From Prinia subflava (Eukaryota; Chordata; Aves; Passeriformes; Cisticolidae), in assembly GCF_021018805.1 (NCBI RefSeq), contig NC_086247.1:148393285-148457284 (forward strand): a stretch of 64,000 nucleotides of DNA, written 5' to 3'. The position numbers and the translations under genes are program-made. The notes beneath the pieces are model-generated. The model saw nothing but the letters and a program-made list of their open reading frames with translations. It made no database searches and had not been told where the DNA came from. Shown here piece after piece: positions 12,601 through 25,000 of this stretch (its first letter is position 1; every line of letters begins with the position of its first letter).

Positions 12601-13197
12601 GAACAGTAATTCAAGTTTTAGGCTTGGTTTGGTTTTGGTTTGATTTTTTTTCCCTTGTATGATTTACCCATTTGCCACTTTCTAAAGATGAGATCAACTC
12701 CAACTTAAACCACTCTGTGACTGTTTTTTAGCTTCTCACTCTTTTTGTGGTCAAGAAACAAGTGACAACCCTGTGATGGTACAAGAATACATCCAGGTAG
12801 GCCTGGAGTGCTGGATGGACACAGTTATCTAAAAGAGCAGGTTTAAAATGCCTTGGGGTTTATATGAGCAAAATGTCCTTTGACATATGTAGCTGCCCCT
12901 GGCTTGGCATTTGTTTTTTGGGTTCAGAGATCTGCTTTAAGGCTCAGGTGTCACACATTTTTGAGGGATGCCATTATATCCAGTAAGCAAACTATGCTGG
13001 GCTCTGGGAAGGATTTAATGAGTAAAGGTTGGATCAGTGACCTTTTCCACGTGCATTGTTTTGGACGTGATCCTGCTGTTGAGCCTGGTGTATGAATGCC
13101 CTACATTTGTGCCTGGACTCAGGGCTTTATCAGTTGAACTTAGCCTTGTTTATCAAATCCTGAGGCAGGAGTTCAGTTTCACTGCTAAAAGGCAAAA

Positions 13198-13306
13198 TAC
13201 TTTTTCTTTTTTTTCCCTTTTAATATTTTTTTCCTTTTTTCCCCACTTCTCCCCCATCTCTTCTTTTACCCCTTCCCCTTCCTCCCCTTTTTTCTTCTGT
13301 TTATAG
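13198..13306. repeat. Polypyrimidine tract, about 110 bp
   Basis: Nearly continuous C/T from TACTTTTTCTTTTTTTTCCC to CCTCCCCTTTTTTCTTCTG, broken only by a few purines. It is not positioned before an AG with exon-like sequence that I can recognise. Confidence 0.85.
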
Positions 13307-15679
13307 GTGTCATCCTTTAGAAACTATCTCTGCACTGTGTTCCTATGTTGAAAAGAGAGGAGAGAAAGAAAAGAAATCTAAGCCTATTTATAACAAGGCA
13401 AATAAGAAAACCCAGTATTTCATTGAGAAGGGACTAAGACATCCCTTAATTCCAATAAGCTCTTTGTCCTTTGCAGTAGCACTAAAGAAGGATCTTCCTG
13501 CCTCAAAGCTGATGCTTCCAGAAGGGTTTCCTTCTGTCTTTAGATTCGGAGAGGTGTTGGATCCTGCAGATGTCTTGAGCTGTGAAATTTTTATTATCCA
13601 GCTATTTCTGTAGTGGAGGACAGGTAGAAGTGGCTGTGTGGATTTTCTTTGCCTGTTTTCCCTGTCAGGGTATGTTCAGTCTCTTACAATCTGCAGTGGC
13701 TTTCATTAAGGTGGTTTCCAAGCAATAGCACTTCAGTGGTTTTGTTTTCTTTCTTTCTTTCTCTCCCTACTTTTCTGTCGGCACATCTCAGGTTTGAGAA
13801 GAGTTGAAGAAAGCTAGACACATTTTCTGTGTTTTCTCACCTAACCTGCCAATCTTTCCCTGCAACCTGAGACCAACTCCTACCTGTGCCCCATTTTTCC
13901 AGACTCCCAAACCTTTGCAGTACCAGGCTTTAAAAAAAATCCCCTAGTTGATGCTTTCTTACATGTTATGGGATAGTCTAAAAATAGTGCTCTGCCCTTT
14001 TTAACAGAACCATGTATTATTAAAGAAGGAATGAATAGGCGATGGAACCAGAATAAAATCTCCCTTCTTCTTGCTGAAGAGAAGCTTTAAAAACCTCCAA
14101 GTGAAAATATTTGACCCTTTTGAAAACTGGAGCTTCTCCCTGGGGACTGCAGTGTAAACTTTGAATTCCTGAGCTCGTGGCTAGGTGCTTGTTTACTTTC
14201 ACAAATTCAGTACCCAGGTATGGGTGTTTTTTTATTTTTTTTCCTCCCCACCAAGAGGAGCAGCAGCAAGAAAAGAACTGGAACAACCCTCCCTCCCCTA
14301 CCTCTCTGCCCTTGTGTCTCTGCACAGATGGAGGTGAACAAGATGCCTTGTGCCTGTTCTCCTCTGAATGACCGGTTGGGACAAATTATTGCAGAGTATT
14401 TCCAAAGCAGCAGACTCTTCTCTTTGGCTCAGTTTTCTCTGTGTGGTGCTGGTTGAATAACAGTGTGTGTGTAATAAGCAATTAATGTCTATACATTTAA
14501 TTTTAGAGGACACTGTAAATAACAGGTTTTACTTCCCTCCCTCCCCCAACTGTTGCGTTGAATTTCATTCTCTTTAATTATACTAACAAATGTGGGGAAA
14601 ATTATAAATATTTATAGTGGAATGAGTGGCTTTCTTCCATGAGTGAGTGAATGTCCCAAGGTTGATTATAATCTTCCATTCAGTCACAAATCAAAAGTAT
14701 CTATTATACAACTTCAAGAATGAAACCCCAAACTTCTGCCAAAGGCAGAATGAAACAACTTCAGATGTCGGGAGTGTTGTTAATATGAACCATGGTGTGG
14801 CTGGCCAATACATTTTGTTATCCTCCTTTCTGAGCAGCTAAAAAGTGAATTTTATGGCTCTAATTCTGGTGTGACAGTGCATTTTAGATGCTGCCAATGA
14901 CTAATTTTTGAAAAACAAATGTCAGGCATTGTGCTTTGACATTGACTTTGATTCAGCGCGTCTCTTTTAATTTGTTAAAGGATATTTAGCCAGGCATATG
15001 AAATGATGGGAACACAAATATTTTTCCCACGTTTTTTTGCATTTATGGTAAAAACCCCTTCTTTCAATATCGCATCTATTTTCCAGATTTCTCTCTGGCA
15101 ATCTGGGTTTCTCCCTGCATCCTTTCCATGCATGCTGGTCACAGGAGAAGCCATCCTCCTGGCAGACCAGGGTGTTACTGGGAATGCTGTATATCCATTC
15201 ATCTTAAAGAGTATTTATTAGCAGCATAACCCTTTGTGTGTCCTCATTTTTTTTAACTTAGTTTTTTGCCTTTTTTTTCTCATTTGAGAAGTGCTGTGCC
15301 ATCACAGAGATGGTCTTGCTGCAGTAAGAATAGTTTCAAGTGGAGCTGTGGATGAGTGGGCGTTGATTGCTTGGTGGAAAATAAGGGCCAAAAGTTTGAT
15401 ATAGTTTAAAACTAGTTAGTTTGCATTAGCATGTTCCTGCTTTTGCTTTATGACTTTATGGCTGCGAAGAAAGGAAAAACATCTCAGCTTTCAGTACGAA
15501 TGTTTGATTGTCACCTCAGTGTTAGTGCTGTGAGCAGCTCTTGGTGGATGAATTCCTCAGACTGTGTTCTACATCTCTGCTAAACTGCTGAGACTGCTTC
15601 TGTGGGCTCTGCTTGCTTATTTACATCAAGCTGCTGCAAAGAGGACCTGCCTGATCTTTTTACAAATGAAGGAAAAAAA

Positions 15680-15735
15680 TTTATATATATCTATATGTGT
15701 GTGTATGTCTATATATATACTTATATAAAAATATT
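15680..15735. repeat. TA/TG-rich simple sequence
   Basis: TTATATATATCTATATGTGT, then GTGTATG, then CTATATATATACTTATATA. Low-complexity alternating purine-pyrimidine DNA with no coding content. Confidence 0.9.
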
Positions 15736-16997
15736 AAAAAAGCACTGCAGCTATAACCACTGAGTAATGATCTGTTTGATTAAAATATTCCATAAAAAGA
15801 AATATAGAGAAGACTTTCAAACCTTCTTTCAGATCTTTATTAGCTATTCTTTGTATCATCCAACTGCTGTAAGAGAGCCAGGTAGATTTTTAATGGTGTG
15901 GATTGTATTTTATAAAGAGCCCAGCATAATAGAGTCCTAACTGGAGCCTGTAATAGAGACAGTGATCATTATTGGCAATAAAAAGTGGCAAATTTGCTGG
16001 AGGTGTCTTTTGATTTTATAACTTCAGATGTCTATCTTAACACTGTGCTTAAATAAACGGGTCTCAAATTAGGAATTTTAGGTTAGCCTAATATTCCCAC
16101 AGGTTTCATGATTTGTTTTGACTTTGAAGAGCTGAAATAAATTCACTTTGGTTTATCGCTCTTCTACTTTATTATTGAAGCAGACAGAAGTGGCAGTATT
16201 TTCTAAGTGGTCAGATGAAATATTGGTTGTGTAACTTTTTTAATAGGTCCCTTCAACTGCAAATAACAGGTTTGAGCTGAAGCTTGAATAGAAGATGTCA
16301 GGCATAAATTCCTACTCTTTTTGTTGTTTTTTCTTAATTTTTAGTTTTTACTGTAAGTTGTAGTGATGGAGAAATGGTATATACTCTCTGATGTCAAGGC
16401 TCCTGGCATTTGTTCCTTTGGCCTTTCTTCTCCACCCACCAACACTCCAGCCATCCCTCATTTCTCTGAGCATCCCACAGCCTTTCCTTTTCCCCTCCAA
16501 CGTGTCCTTCATCCCCAGCATCACACAATCTGTTTTTACACTCCTTTTCCTCATCTTTCAAGCTCCATCCCCGGTCACTTAGGTGAATGTGGTACTTTGT
16601 CATGTCACTTGGATGACTCTGGCCTCAAACATCCATTTATCCTGCTCTGCTGTGGGTGTCCACAGCAGTCCTTTCGTGTGCTCCTTAAATGGGTCCATGA
16701 AGATGCTTCATCATTGTTATTGTTCTTTAGGAGCCCAAGGATCCTACAGAGGGCTGGTATTCACCCACACTAGGAAAAAGGCCCTTTAGATTTGCTTAGA
16801 TAATTCAGAGAATCAGGGAGATAAAATTCCACAGTATGATAAGGGATCTTTCAAACCCGATAAATAATCACCTTATCTGTGTGTGTCTTGTGGATTTCTG
16901 TTCTTATCTCTATTGCTCTCCCTTTCCATTGTTTCTTCTCAAATTATATTGCAAATGACAAGGTGGCAGAGCAGAGAGGAGGGAAGGGCAGGAACCC

Positions 16998-17135
16998 TTC
17001 ATGGAATCATAGAATCATTAAGGCTGGAAAACACCTCCAAGATCATCGAGTCCAACATTAACTCAGTTTTGCCAGGCCCACCATGTCTCTGAGCACCACA
17101 TCAACACATTTTTTGATGGTCTTTACCACTTTGAA
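16998..17135 (-). mobile_element. CR1 LINE 3'-end fragment, antisense
   Basis: Begins with GGAATCATAGAATCATTAAG, the reverse complement of the CR1 terminal octamers, followed by GGCTGGAAAACACCTCCAAG, ATCATCGAGTCCAAC and a CCATGTCTCTGAGCACCACA-type stretch. The wording (ATTAAGGCTGGAAAA..CTCCAAGATCATC) belongs to a different CR1 subfamily from the copies carrying GGTTTGGGTTGGAAGGGACC. Confidence 0.88.
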
Positions 17136-17904
17136 AGCTTTGCCATGTTTCAGACCTTTGGATACTACTTTAATTCTTTAACATAACCATCCCCTGGCAC
17201 CTTCCTGGGGCTACTTTGTGCTCCCTGCACGGGCAGGCAATTTCACGTCTTTTAGAAGGACCACAAACAACATTATGGTACTCACCAAGGACTTCCTTCC
17301 TTCCTAAAGCTGGAGTAAGTTACTCATGGGGCACAATTGCTGGTAAGGCCCCTGGCAGCCCAGCTCCATGAGTCAAATAAAATATTAATTGTGAATTGCT
17401 TCCCTTGTATTTTAACCTCACTTTGTGTCACGCTGGGTCTCAGTGGCTGTGCTGTTGGAAAGAGGACGAGTGCTCACTACGGTGGGAAGGCTCGGAATGC
17501 TCTTCTGGGGCATTCCTCATGTTTAATAAAGGTGATATTAATAATAAAGGCTGGTAGCACACACTGCCCCATCCCTCAGCAGTGCTGATTTGTCCTTCCC
17601 AGTCCAGGAGGTGCCCAAGTGTGTGCCCAGGGTGAGAGCCGTCGAAGCTAACCAGGAGCCAAGTGCGAGGAGGAGGGGGCAGCAAGCAAGGTCCTAATTT
17701 TTCTAAAGGAAAGCATGGCTGAACACCTGCTGTTCCCCAACAGAATAATATGAATTTGCATCAAAAAGGGGTCCCAGTCAGTTGTGCTGGCTGCTTTTGA
17801 GGAGAGCAGTTGTGTCTGGAGGCATTCTATTGGGGGAGATGTCTTCCAGTGAAAGCATTTTCCGCACAAGGGCCGTGGGGCCCACCCCGCGGCTGGCATT
17901 TACA

Positions 17905-18080
17905 GAGGGGTGGAAATGCTATTTAAATTTCAAATGGCCTCAAGTTTTCACAGTTGCCATGTCAATAGATCAAGTTCCTTGAAATACATTTTAAGCGGAG
18001 TTTACACAGAGCCGCGGGAGCCCGCATTGACTCCAAGGGCTGCCTTTATTGTGCCTCCAGCAGCGGTAAGTCAATATGGC
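17905..18080. promoter_or_regulatory. Conserved-element-like island ending in a consensus 5' splice site
   Basis: Contains a MEF2-like GCTATTTAAATTT, TGTCAATAGATC and a local GC-rich patch (GAGCCGCGGGAGCCCGC). It ends in CAGCG followed by GTAAGT (GT at 18066). No acceptor or open frame pairs convincingly with that donor. It may be a conserved non-coding element, the end of an unrecognised non-coding exon, or neither. Confidence 0.25.
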
Positions 18081-18149
18081 ACTCTGAAAGCAGCCCTGCT
18101 CTGCCACTGAGTGAAAGTTAGCAAATTCCCCCGTCTCCTTCCAACTCTC

Positions 18150-18165
18150 TTTTTTTTTTTTTTTT
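18150..18165. repeat. T16 homopolymer
   Basis: Sixteen consecutive T residues after CCAACTCTC. Confidence 0.95.
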
Positions 18166-21100
18166 GGGTAGCAGCATGTTTAACTAGCTGAAATGGTCTT
18201 TTTTTCCCCCCTTCTTTCTTCTTTCTGACTCGCGGTAATTAGATCAGGCTACTGAACTCATCATATCTTCCAAATGTCCAGGCATGGCTGAGAAAGTGGA
18301 GTGATAGAAGGGAAGGTAACAGGAAAACAAGTGGCACTGGGACAGTGCTGATAAGGGCAGGCAGTTGCTTAGTGCAGAACAATAGAAAATAAAACTTGAA
18401 AACAAGACGGGCCTGAAGAGTGGTCGTATTTCATTGTGGGAGGCATGAAGGATACAAAGCTGTTGTTCCAGGGATAACATCCTCTGGGAGTCACCTGATC
18501 TGACCCTCCCTCCTACTGTTGCCCATGCCTAATTTTAATTCTCACTCATTTATCTTCCTTCCCTATCCAAAATAGCTCCAAGCAGGTTTGGGGCTTGCAG
18601 CAGATTATGGGCAAAAACTGCTGGAGATGGGGTTATCTCCAAAGAGAGGTGGAATGGGTTTGGCCGCTCCTGGGAAAGGCTTGAGATGTTGTCATTAACT
18701 TCCCCAGCTGACCCATCAGGGTATGAGTGTACCTGACACAACTCTCATGGGCTAAAACCTCTGGATTTTTTCCTGGAGGAACAGTGTGTGGAGCAATGCT
18801 CTGTAATTCTGCAGTGCTGGTGTTCATGGCTGATGCTGGAATCCAATTTTCTCGCTGCTCTTCTGCCGTGTGTCTGCATGTGGAGCATGCAGTGAGTCTG
18901 CAGCACTGGAAACTTTCTTCTTTGATTTCTACAAGGGATGTTTGACACACTTCTGGAGATGCTGTGGGCGCTTCCCTCTCCATCATCCACTCGTGTGAAA
19001 ACCCATCGCTTCTCCTTGGTGTGACCACCACACAGGCTGTCCCTTCTGAAATGCTCTTTAATTATTTCTCCCTGTGCCTTCCCAATGGGTGGGTGAATCT
19101 GAGCATCCCCATCCGTGATGGGCAGATCTCAGCAGGTTCTGATTTTAAGTTTGGCCTGCTTTGATATTTACTATCTGCAGTCTTCTTCCTGGTGCTGGTG
19201 CAGCCTGTGAGGAAGCTGCAGCAGTCTGGAAGCTGGAGCGTGGACTTTGAATTTTAAATGCTCTGGTATGAGCTGTTTTGTTTCTGTTTAGTTTGTGCCT
19301 ACCACTTCTATCCCCTAGTCCTCCCCTGCCAGGATAATTCACTCCTGAGGTGACCACACATTTCCTGGGGAATACCATTAAATTGAGCTAGCAGACAGAT
19401 GACCTGGCATGGAGCCATGTGGTGTTGGGTGCTGATGATTTATCCTTTGATTCTGCCACCCAGGGAATGTTCCTCTCCCTTTTCCAGGGCTCCGATAAAG
19501 CTCTGTGACTGTGGTGCCCAAAAAAAGGATGGTTAGATTTACATGCTACCAGAAATAGAGGGTAGCATGGCAGAAACATATGTCTTGCTTCCTAAATGGG
19601 AAAAAAAGAAAATATTTAGGAAGTAAAAGCAGTTCTGTGACTAATTATTTTTAATTGTTGTCTTTTTTTAACAAAAAGATCAAGATTGTTAGAGTGCCTC
19701 TTTCCTTCCAGAACATCTACAAGTGATCAGGCTACCAAGCAGACTAATTAGATGTCAAATAGACTTCAGTTCTTAAATTGGTTTAGTTACACAATGCAAA
19801 ACATCACATTGGGAAGCAGATGGCATGTCATTTTTAATATGTCTTGTAACTTGCCTGAAACCACTTCAAAGTTTCCCTAAAGAAAATATTGTTACTACTG
19901 ACCAAAAGAGATGCCACTGAGTAGCTCTCAGCATAACAACAAGATGTTGGGTCAGTGTCTTGCAAATATTGTCAGTGCCTTCAGTGGCTTAAAAATAGAG
20001 GTAACAATTTAAAGGGGGTTATATTCAGTGGATAAAGAGTTGGAGCTGTCTTAGAAAGTCAGGACCCTTTAATTGGGACCCAATTGGACACCAGAAAAAA
20101 TGGAGGCTATGATATAATTAGTTTTGAAAAATTCTTTCTCTGTGCCCAGACTATAGAGTTCAATTGGCAAGTCTGTAGAGCTGTGCCTTCCTTAGGAATG
20201 CCTGTGTTGCCCTGGAATCTAAATGATCCATTGAATAGGAATATTGGGAACAAGAAACCCTGCAGCAGTGGGGGGAACCCTTCCCCTCATTTGCAGAAAT
20301 ATGAAAATGGCTCAATATCTTGTAACTCGAGTCATTACAGCATTAATAAAACCAGCATTAAGTGCTGCCAGGCTGTTCCATTACAACCTTAATTACAGAA
20401 AGAGTAGGAAATGAGTGTTTGGGTGAAAAACAGCTTTAGGATGGTGGTGGAGATTAAGCAATACAAAACTGGAGGGAGAGCTGTGCTCCAGTGATCAAAG
20501 CTAGGAGATAACCTCGGCTGTATTTCAAATCCATCCCCAAAGCTATGCTTCAGTGGTGTTGGAAGAGGGTTTTTGTCACATGGGTAGAAAGGTCCATGAG
20601 ATAGCAACAAAAGCAATGAAAACAAAAACAATAGCGATGAAAATGGAGTCCGGAGTATGTGAAGGGATGGGATTATTTTTTATAGGATCTAATATAGATG
20701 AAAGGTCAGTTTAAGTGTCCTCAGATGATTTAATGCTTGAAGAAACACTTCCTTCCATTATAGGTTTCACTAAATATTGGTAGAAGAGTATTGGTTTGGG
20801 TTGGGGTGAAAAACAGGAAATAAATCAGTGTAGGCAAAACAAGGCAGAGAGTTTAATTTCTCTCTAATATTCTTCTTTCATACACAGCTATTAGTTTCTT
20901 CTTAGTTACTTAAAATTCCATTTTCTAAAGGAAAGTGATAAATGCAAAGAATTTGTTTGAAATTAGTATCTTAACTAGTTGTGCAAACTTTGGAAATATC
21001 TTCTTCTCGCACAAAATAATAAAAAACCTAATAAAAAATAAAGGAATTTCCTCCCTCCTTTCCATCCCAGGCTCTGAAGTGGCAGGAGGAGCAGGGTAAG

Positions 21101-23109
21101 CTTTGCCACGGGGCATCCTCATATCAAGGATGCTTAATTGCCTCCAAGTCTACTAATCTAATATATGAACAAATACCAAACCCATTAATTGTGTTGATTT
21201 AAAACCCATTTCCCCTTTTTCTTTCTGCTTCCCCCTCCCCAAATTTCCTTACACATTCATCCTGTTGGTGACAGATTGTGAAATTGGGTGCTGTATTGAC
21301 CTCTCTTGGGTTTGGGAGGCTGTGACTCGCAGGGTGAGGGCTGCTTTGGGACGAGTTTGGATGCCTTGGAGGTGGGGGATATTTTTGCTGGGATAAGGTG
21401 TGGTCTACAACCCCTGTAGGGTTTAGGAGCTTTGGTCATCCCCACGTGGAAAAAGGAAAAACAGGCTGGATAACACCTTCCCTGGGAAGGGAAGAGGGGA
21501 GGTGGCCCTTTTGAGTTATTTTCACACCCTTTAGTCCCCCTAACAGTTAAAAACAGTAACACAGTTTTTAATTAACCTCATTAATAGGCGTATGCAGGGC
21601 GTCAGTCAATCTCTGGGTGATGGCTCCTGGGGATTTCTTGCTCAGGGACTCTCTGATAAGTGTGTTTGGCACCAGAACATGCTGAAGATCTTTGTCTGTG
21701 ACACTAATTGCTTGTGTCATCCCTCTCCCTGCTGCCAGCTACGCAAGATTCTGGAGGTTTTCCTGAGCAGCAGAGAGTTTCTTTGGAAAGAAAACAACCT
21801 TGCCTGTACTTTTGATTGTTTTACATGGCAGTGGTTGGCTTTTGGTGCTGCTTGGGGGCGTTGGGGAAGTGGCAGAGGTTTGGAGAGGAAGCCCTTGTGT
21901 GCTTAGTGGGAAGCTGGGGAGTTTGGAAGGTGCTCCTCTCTTTTGGGTTCCTTAGAAAAAGGAATCTGTCTCTAAAATAAATAAAAATGGCAAACCCAAG
22001 ATGTAAATCAAAAGAAGTAATGAGCAGGACTGCTTGCCCTGGGTTCTTTGTGGCTTCCCCAAAACGGGGGTGTGACAACACGGAGCTGCACCAAGGTCAT
22101 GAAGTTTTGCAGAGTAGCAACCAGGTGGAAGAGAAGGCAAAAGTCAAGAAAAAAGACTGGAATTGGTTCAAGGTTTGGTGGAAAATGGCCATCCATGGTG
22201 GTTTTGTTGCACGCTGCTTTCTGTTGAGTGCAAATCACAACATTTTATCCACCTCTTGGAATGACTTTGCTTTTTAGTGCCTGGTTTCATCCAATGTGGC
22301 TTTGTGGGCCCATCCACATTTTTACTAAGGATTTACAGATCTTGGGGAGCACCTTTTAGTAATACTGGCAATAGATCAAAAGTCTTGCTTTTATTTGCTG
22401 CTTCCCTAGACTCTTCATAGACAGTCTGTGCACCAATACCTTCAAAATCCTCATCCCTTGAATTTCAGTTTTGAGATTTTGGATCAAATAGATTTTGATG
22501 ATTAAGTTCTGTTTTTTTAAGGGCAGAGCAAAACTGGGAACTTAATTTTTTTACAAAGCAGGTACAGAAACTTTCAGCACAATCATGTTTTTTTATCTCA
22601 TTGTGGGAGTAAAGATGCCAGAGAATTTAAGAGAAATTGGGGGGTTGAGGGGGAGCAGGTGGGTTCTGGGGGTTTTTGCTGATGGATGTGAGTGTTTTCT
22701 CACCTTCCTGGTGGCACTGGATTATTGGCTTTGTGTAACTCAGGAATAGGAAAAGATGTTGGAGAGGAAGCAAGGGGCATCTCTATTGCTCATCTCAAAT
22801 GTTGAACCCTACCTTGCTTGTTATTCTAATTACAGATGTTTCACTTTGCTGTTTGTTTGCATGAGTGTTCAACTCTCATGGTAACCTCTTGACCATACAC
22901 TCAAATGAACAAGAATCACCCCCAAAATCTTTCATTCTCTAAGATATTTTCAATAACTAATTTTTGTTTATTTCATAGCCAAAAAAATCCACCTTTTTAA
23001 CAGCCTCTGTTGGTGGCCTGCAGAAGAATGCAAAGATCCCCTAACCATTTCTCCCATTTTATTTTCCATAAAATGTGAGAGTTTTGAACAAAAAACCTGA
23101 CAAGTTGTT
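18166..23109. other. No gene seen; unique intron-like sequence
   Basis: Mostly AT-leaning with short frames only. No CR1 fragment or tandem array is recognised apart from the G-quadruplex motif at 22639. Confidence 0.55.
22639..22672 (+). other. Predicted G-quadruplex motif
   Basis: GGGGGG-TTGA-GGGGG-AGCAGGT-GGG-TTCT-GGGGG, with loops of 4, 7 and 4. Confidence 0.65.
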
Positions 23110-23240
23110 TCCTATCATGCATTGTAATTATCTGTTATAACGGGGAATAAAGGATTAATTAGTTTTCAAGCTGCAGATATGATTTAATTAGTTTTCAAGC
23201 TGTATCTGAAACACCTGTCTTGGCAAAATCAAAGTGTTTT
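23110..23240. promoter_or_regulatory. Candidate enhancer around the TTAATTAG direct repeat
   Basis: Two TTAATTAG cores (in the 19-bp direct repeat), a GTAATTATC site near 23125, an E-box CACCTG (23212-23217) and a TCF/LEF-like ATCAAAG (23228-23234) lie within 130 bp. No repeat family matches. Inference only. Confidence 0.3.
23155..23202. repeat. 19-bp direct repeat containing TTAATTAG
   Basis: TTAATTAGTTTTCAAGCTG occurs perfectly at 23155-23173 and again at 23184-23202, a period of 29 bp. Both copies carry a TTAATTAG homeodomain-type core. No third copy is seen. Confidence 0.93.
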
Positions 23241-23263
23241 CATTTGGGGGGAAGGAAAAACCA

Positions 23264-23287
23264 GGGGAGTGGGAGGGAAGGAGAGGG
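23264..23287 (+). other. Predicted G-quadruplex motif
   Basis: GGGG-AGT-GGG-A-GGG-AAGGAGA-GGG, with loops of 3, 1 and 7. It lies about 60 bp downstream of the 19-bp TTAATTAG direct repeat. Confidence 0.6.
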
Positions 23288-23586
23288 TTTCTGTTGTTTG
23301 CTGACCTGTGGGGTTGTTCCCCCATTTCCCACCCTTATTGAGGTGTGATGTGTTTTTTTAATGCCCAACTTATAATTTATTTAATTGTTCTCATGTGCAC
23401 ACACTTGCTCAGGACACATCATTGCTGTCACTCTTCCCCAAAACCAAAGAAATTTTGAGTGTTCTCTGTACAATGCATGTTCTGTCTCCAGGGATGTCAC
23501 AACAGAGAGGAAGGGACCAAAACCCCAGGAGAAGCTGCTCTGCCTGGGAGTGAAAGTGCAGCCCCTCTACTGCCTTTCCCTTCCAA

Positions 23587-23770
23587 AACAATAATAATAG
23601 TTATAATAGTAAAAGTAGTAATAATAGTAATAACAATAATAATGATAATAATGTCAACCACAACAATAATAAAGGATATATTGTAATATATAGTATATAT
23701 TGCATCTATATTATATATTTTATACAGTGTTTGTAATTATTATTTTTATTAATATTATAATTGTCATTAT
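23587..23770. repeat. ATA/ATT triplet-rich low-complexity block
   Basis: Imperfect AATAAT and TAATAG triplets run from 23587 to about 23680. They are followed by TATATAGTATATATTGCATC and ATTATTTTTATTAATATTAT. Peptide frames here are strings of Ile and Val arising from the triplets. Confidence 0.9.
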
Positions 23771-23940
23771 CATCAAAATCTGCAAGAAACTAAGCTGGCT
23801 CTTCCTCTCTTCTGTCACAAAACCGTATTTCAGAGTCCGTCTCTCCTCTCATAAACTATATTTCAAAATCACTCCCTCCGAAGAGGTGTGCAAGGAATGA
23901 GAGTTTTCTCTTTTGGAGGTGAGAAAAACGGACCATTTCT

Positions 23941-24092
23941 GGAAAAAAAAAAAAAAAATTAAAAAAAAGGGAAAAAAAAAGAAAAAAAGAGAAAAAAAAA
24001 GAGGAAAATAAAAAAGAAAAACAGAAGAAGCGTGGTTTTTTGGGGGTTTTTTTTTGTTTTTTTGTTTTGTTTTGGTTTTGGTTTTGTTTTTA
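23941..24092. repeat. A-rich purine tract followed by T/G-rich tract
   Basis: 23941-24030 is almost all A with scattered G (AAAAAGAAAAAAAGAGAAAA type). From 24035 the same strand switches to GGTTTTTTGGGGGTTTTTTT and TTTTGTTTTGTTTTGGTTTT. The two halves are roughly complementary. Confidence 0.9.
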
Positions 24093-24343
24093 AATTCGGT
24101 ATCTGTTTTTTCCCTTTCTCCCCCATCCCTGTTCCTTGGAATCCCTGCCCGGGAGCAGCTCTCCCTCCGCAGCAGGCGCAGGGTGCAGCGTGCTTCCCTC
24201 CTGTAGTAGTAGTAAAGGTCACACTTCCCAGCCGTGGCTTTTTTGGCTGGGTTATTTTTAACCCGGATCAGCCCATCCCTTACACTTCAGAGTGTCACAG
24301 CCAGACGACTCCGCTCGAGTTTATTTTCTTGTTGTTCCTACCG

Positions 24344-24420
24344 ATTTTTTTTTTTCTTTTTAATCTTTGTGTTATTTTTTCTCCCTCATTTTTTTTTCCT
24401 TTTTTTTTTTTTTTCTTTTG
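24344..24420. repeat. T-rich pyrimidine tract
   Basis: Runs of T interrupted by C (TTTTTTTTTTCTTTTTAATC, TTTTCTCCCTC and TTTTTTTTCCTTTT). Low complexity, immediately upstream of a GC-rich patch and a TATA-like motif. Confidence 0.88.
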
Positions 24421-24500
24421 GAACCGCTGGAGCTCTGCGGTTGGGTTGCGCCTGGGCGCTCGCCAGCAGCTATAAATAGCCTTGTGTACAAGCAAGAAGT
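24421..24500 (+). promoter_or_regulatory. TATA-box-like motif downstream of a small CpG-rich patch
   Basis: TATAAATAG occurs at 24471-24479 directly after GC-rich sequence with several CpGs (GGTTGCGCCTGGGCGCTCGC). Such an arrangement suits a TATA promoter starting near 24500. The downstream sequence shows no recognisable first exon, and a single TATA match in AT-rich intron DNA is weak evidence. Confidence 0.2.
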
Positions 24501-24749
24501 GCCTGAATGAGGTTGAGCGGCAGGAAAGGAAAAGCCCCTTTTGGCTTCCAGCTGGCTGCTGGCCAAGCAGCGCATTGCTTCAGCAGATGAGTGTTTTAAG
24601 GTAGCGTGGGAAGGAGAGAGCAGTGAGTAAGATGGTCTTTCTCTGGGTAGAGGTGTGTGTGGATGTCTTTTGTTGGGCTCTGCTTTTCTGAATGGCTGGC
24701 GATGCTGGGGGAAGCAGGTGGGGATGCTCTGGAGGATCCCCTGTGAAGT

Positions 24750-24781
24750 GGGGCCAGGGTGGGAGTCAGGGAGGTTTGGGG
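24750..24781 (+). other. Predicted G-quadruplex motif, five G tracts
   Basis: GGGG-CCA-GGG-T-GGG-AGTCA-GGG followed by AGGTTT-GGGG. Four tracts suffice; the fifth gives register choice. Confidence 0.65.
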
Positions 24782-25000
24782 TGTGGTTTTATGCCTGCTT
24801 CTGACATCACTCGAGTTTGTTCTGCCTTTTTTTTCTGCTCTGCGAGCGCTGTGTTTGAACCGGGGTGTTGCACACGTGGGTGGGTGTCCCAGCTCCAGGG
24901 CTGCTCAGGACAGCCTGGTGGGTTTTGGATTTCCAAACCTGGGAATTGGGAATGACCCCTCCGCAGCAGAGGGGATGGGACCATCATCGCTCCCTTCTCC

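Larger units (their letters stand above)
9691..16997. other. No gene seen; long unique stretch
   Basis: Largely repeat-free. It contains A-rich runs near 11268 and 11463, the polypyrimidine tract at 13198, the TA/TG block at 15680, and AT-rich islands at about 14500-15000 and 15780-16280 whose texture suggests possible conserved non-coding DNA. No exon is recognised on either strand. Confidence 0.55.
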
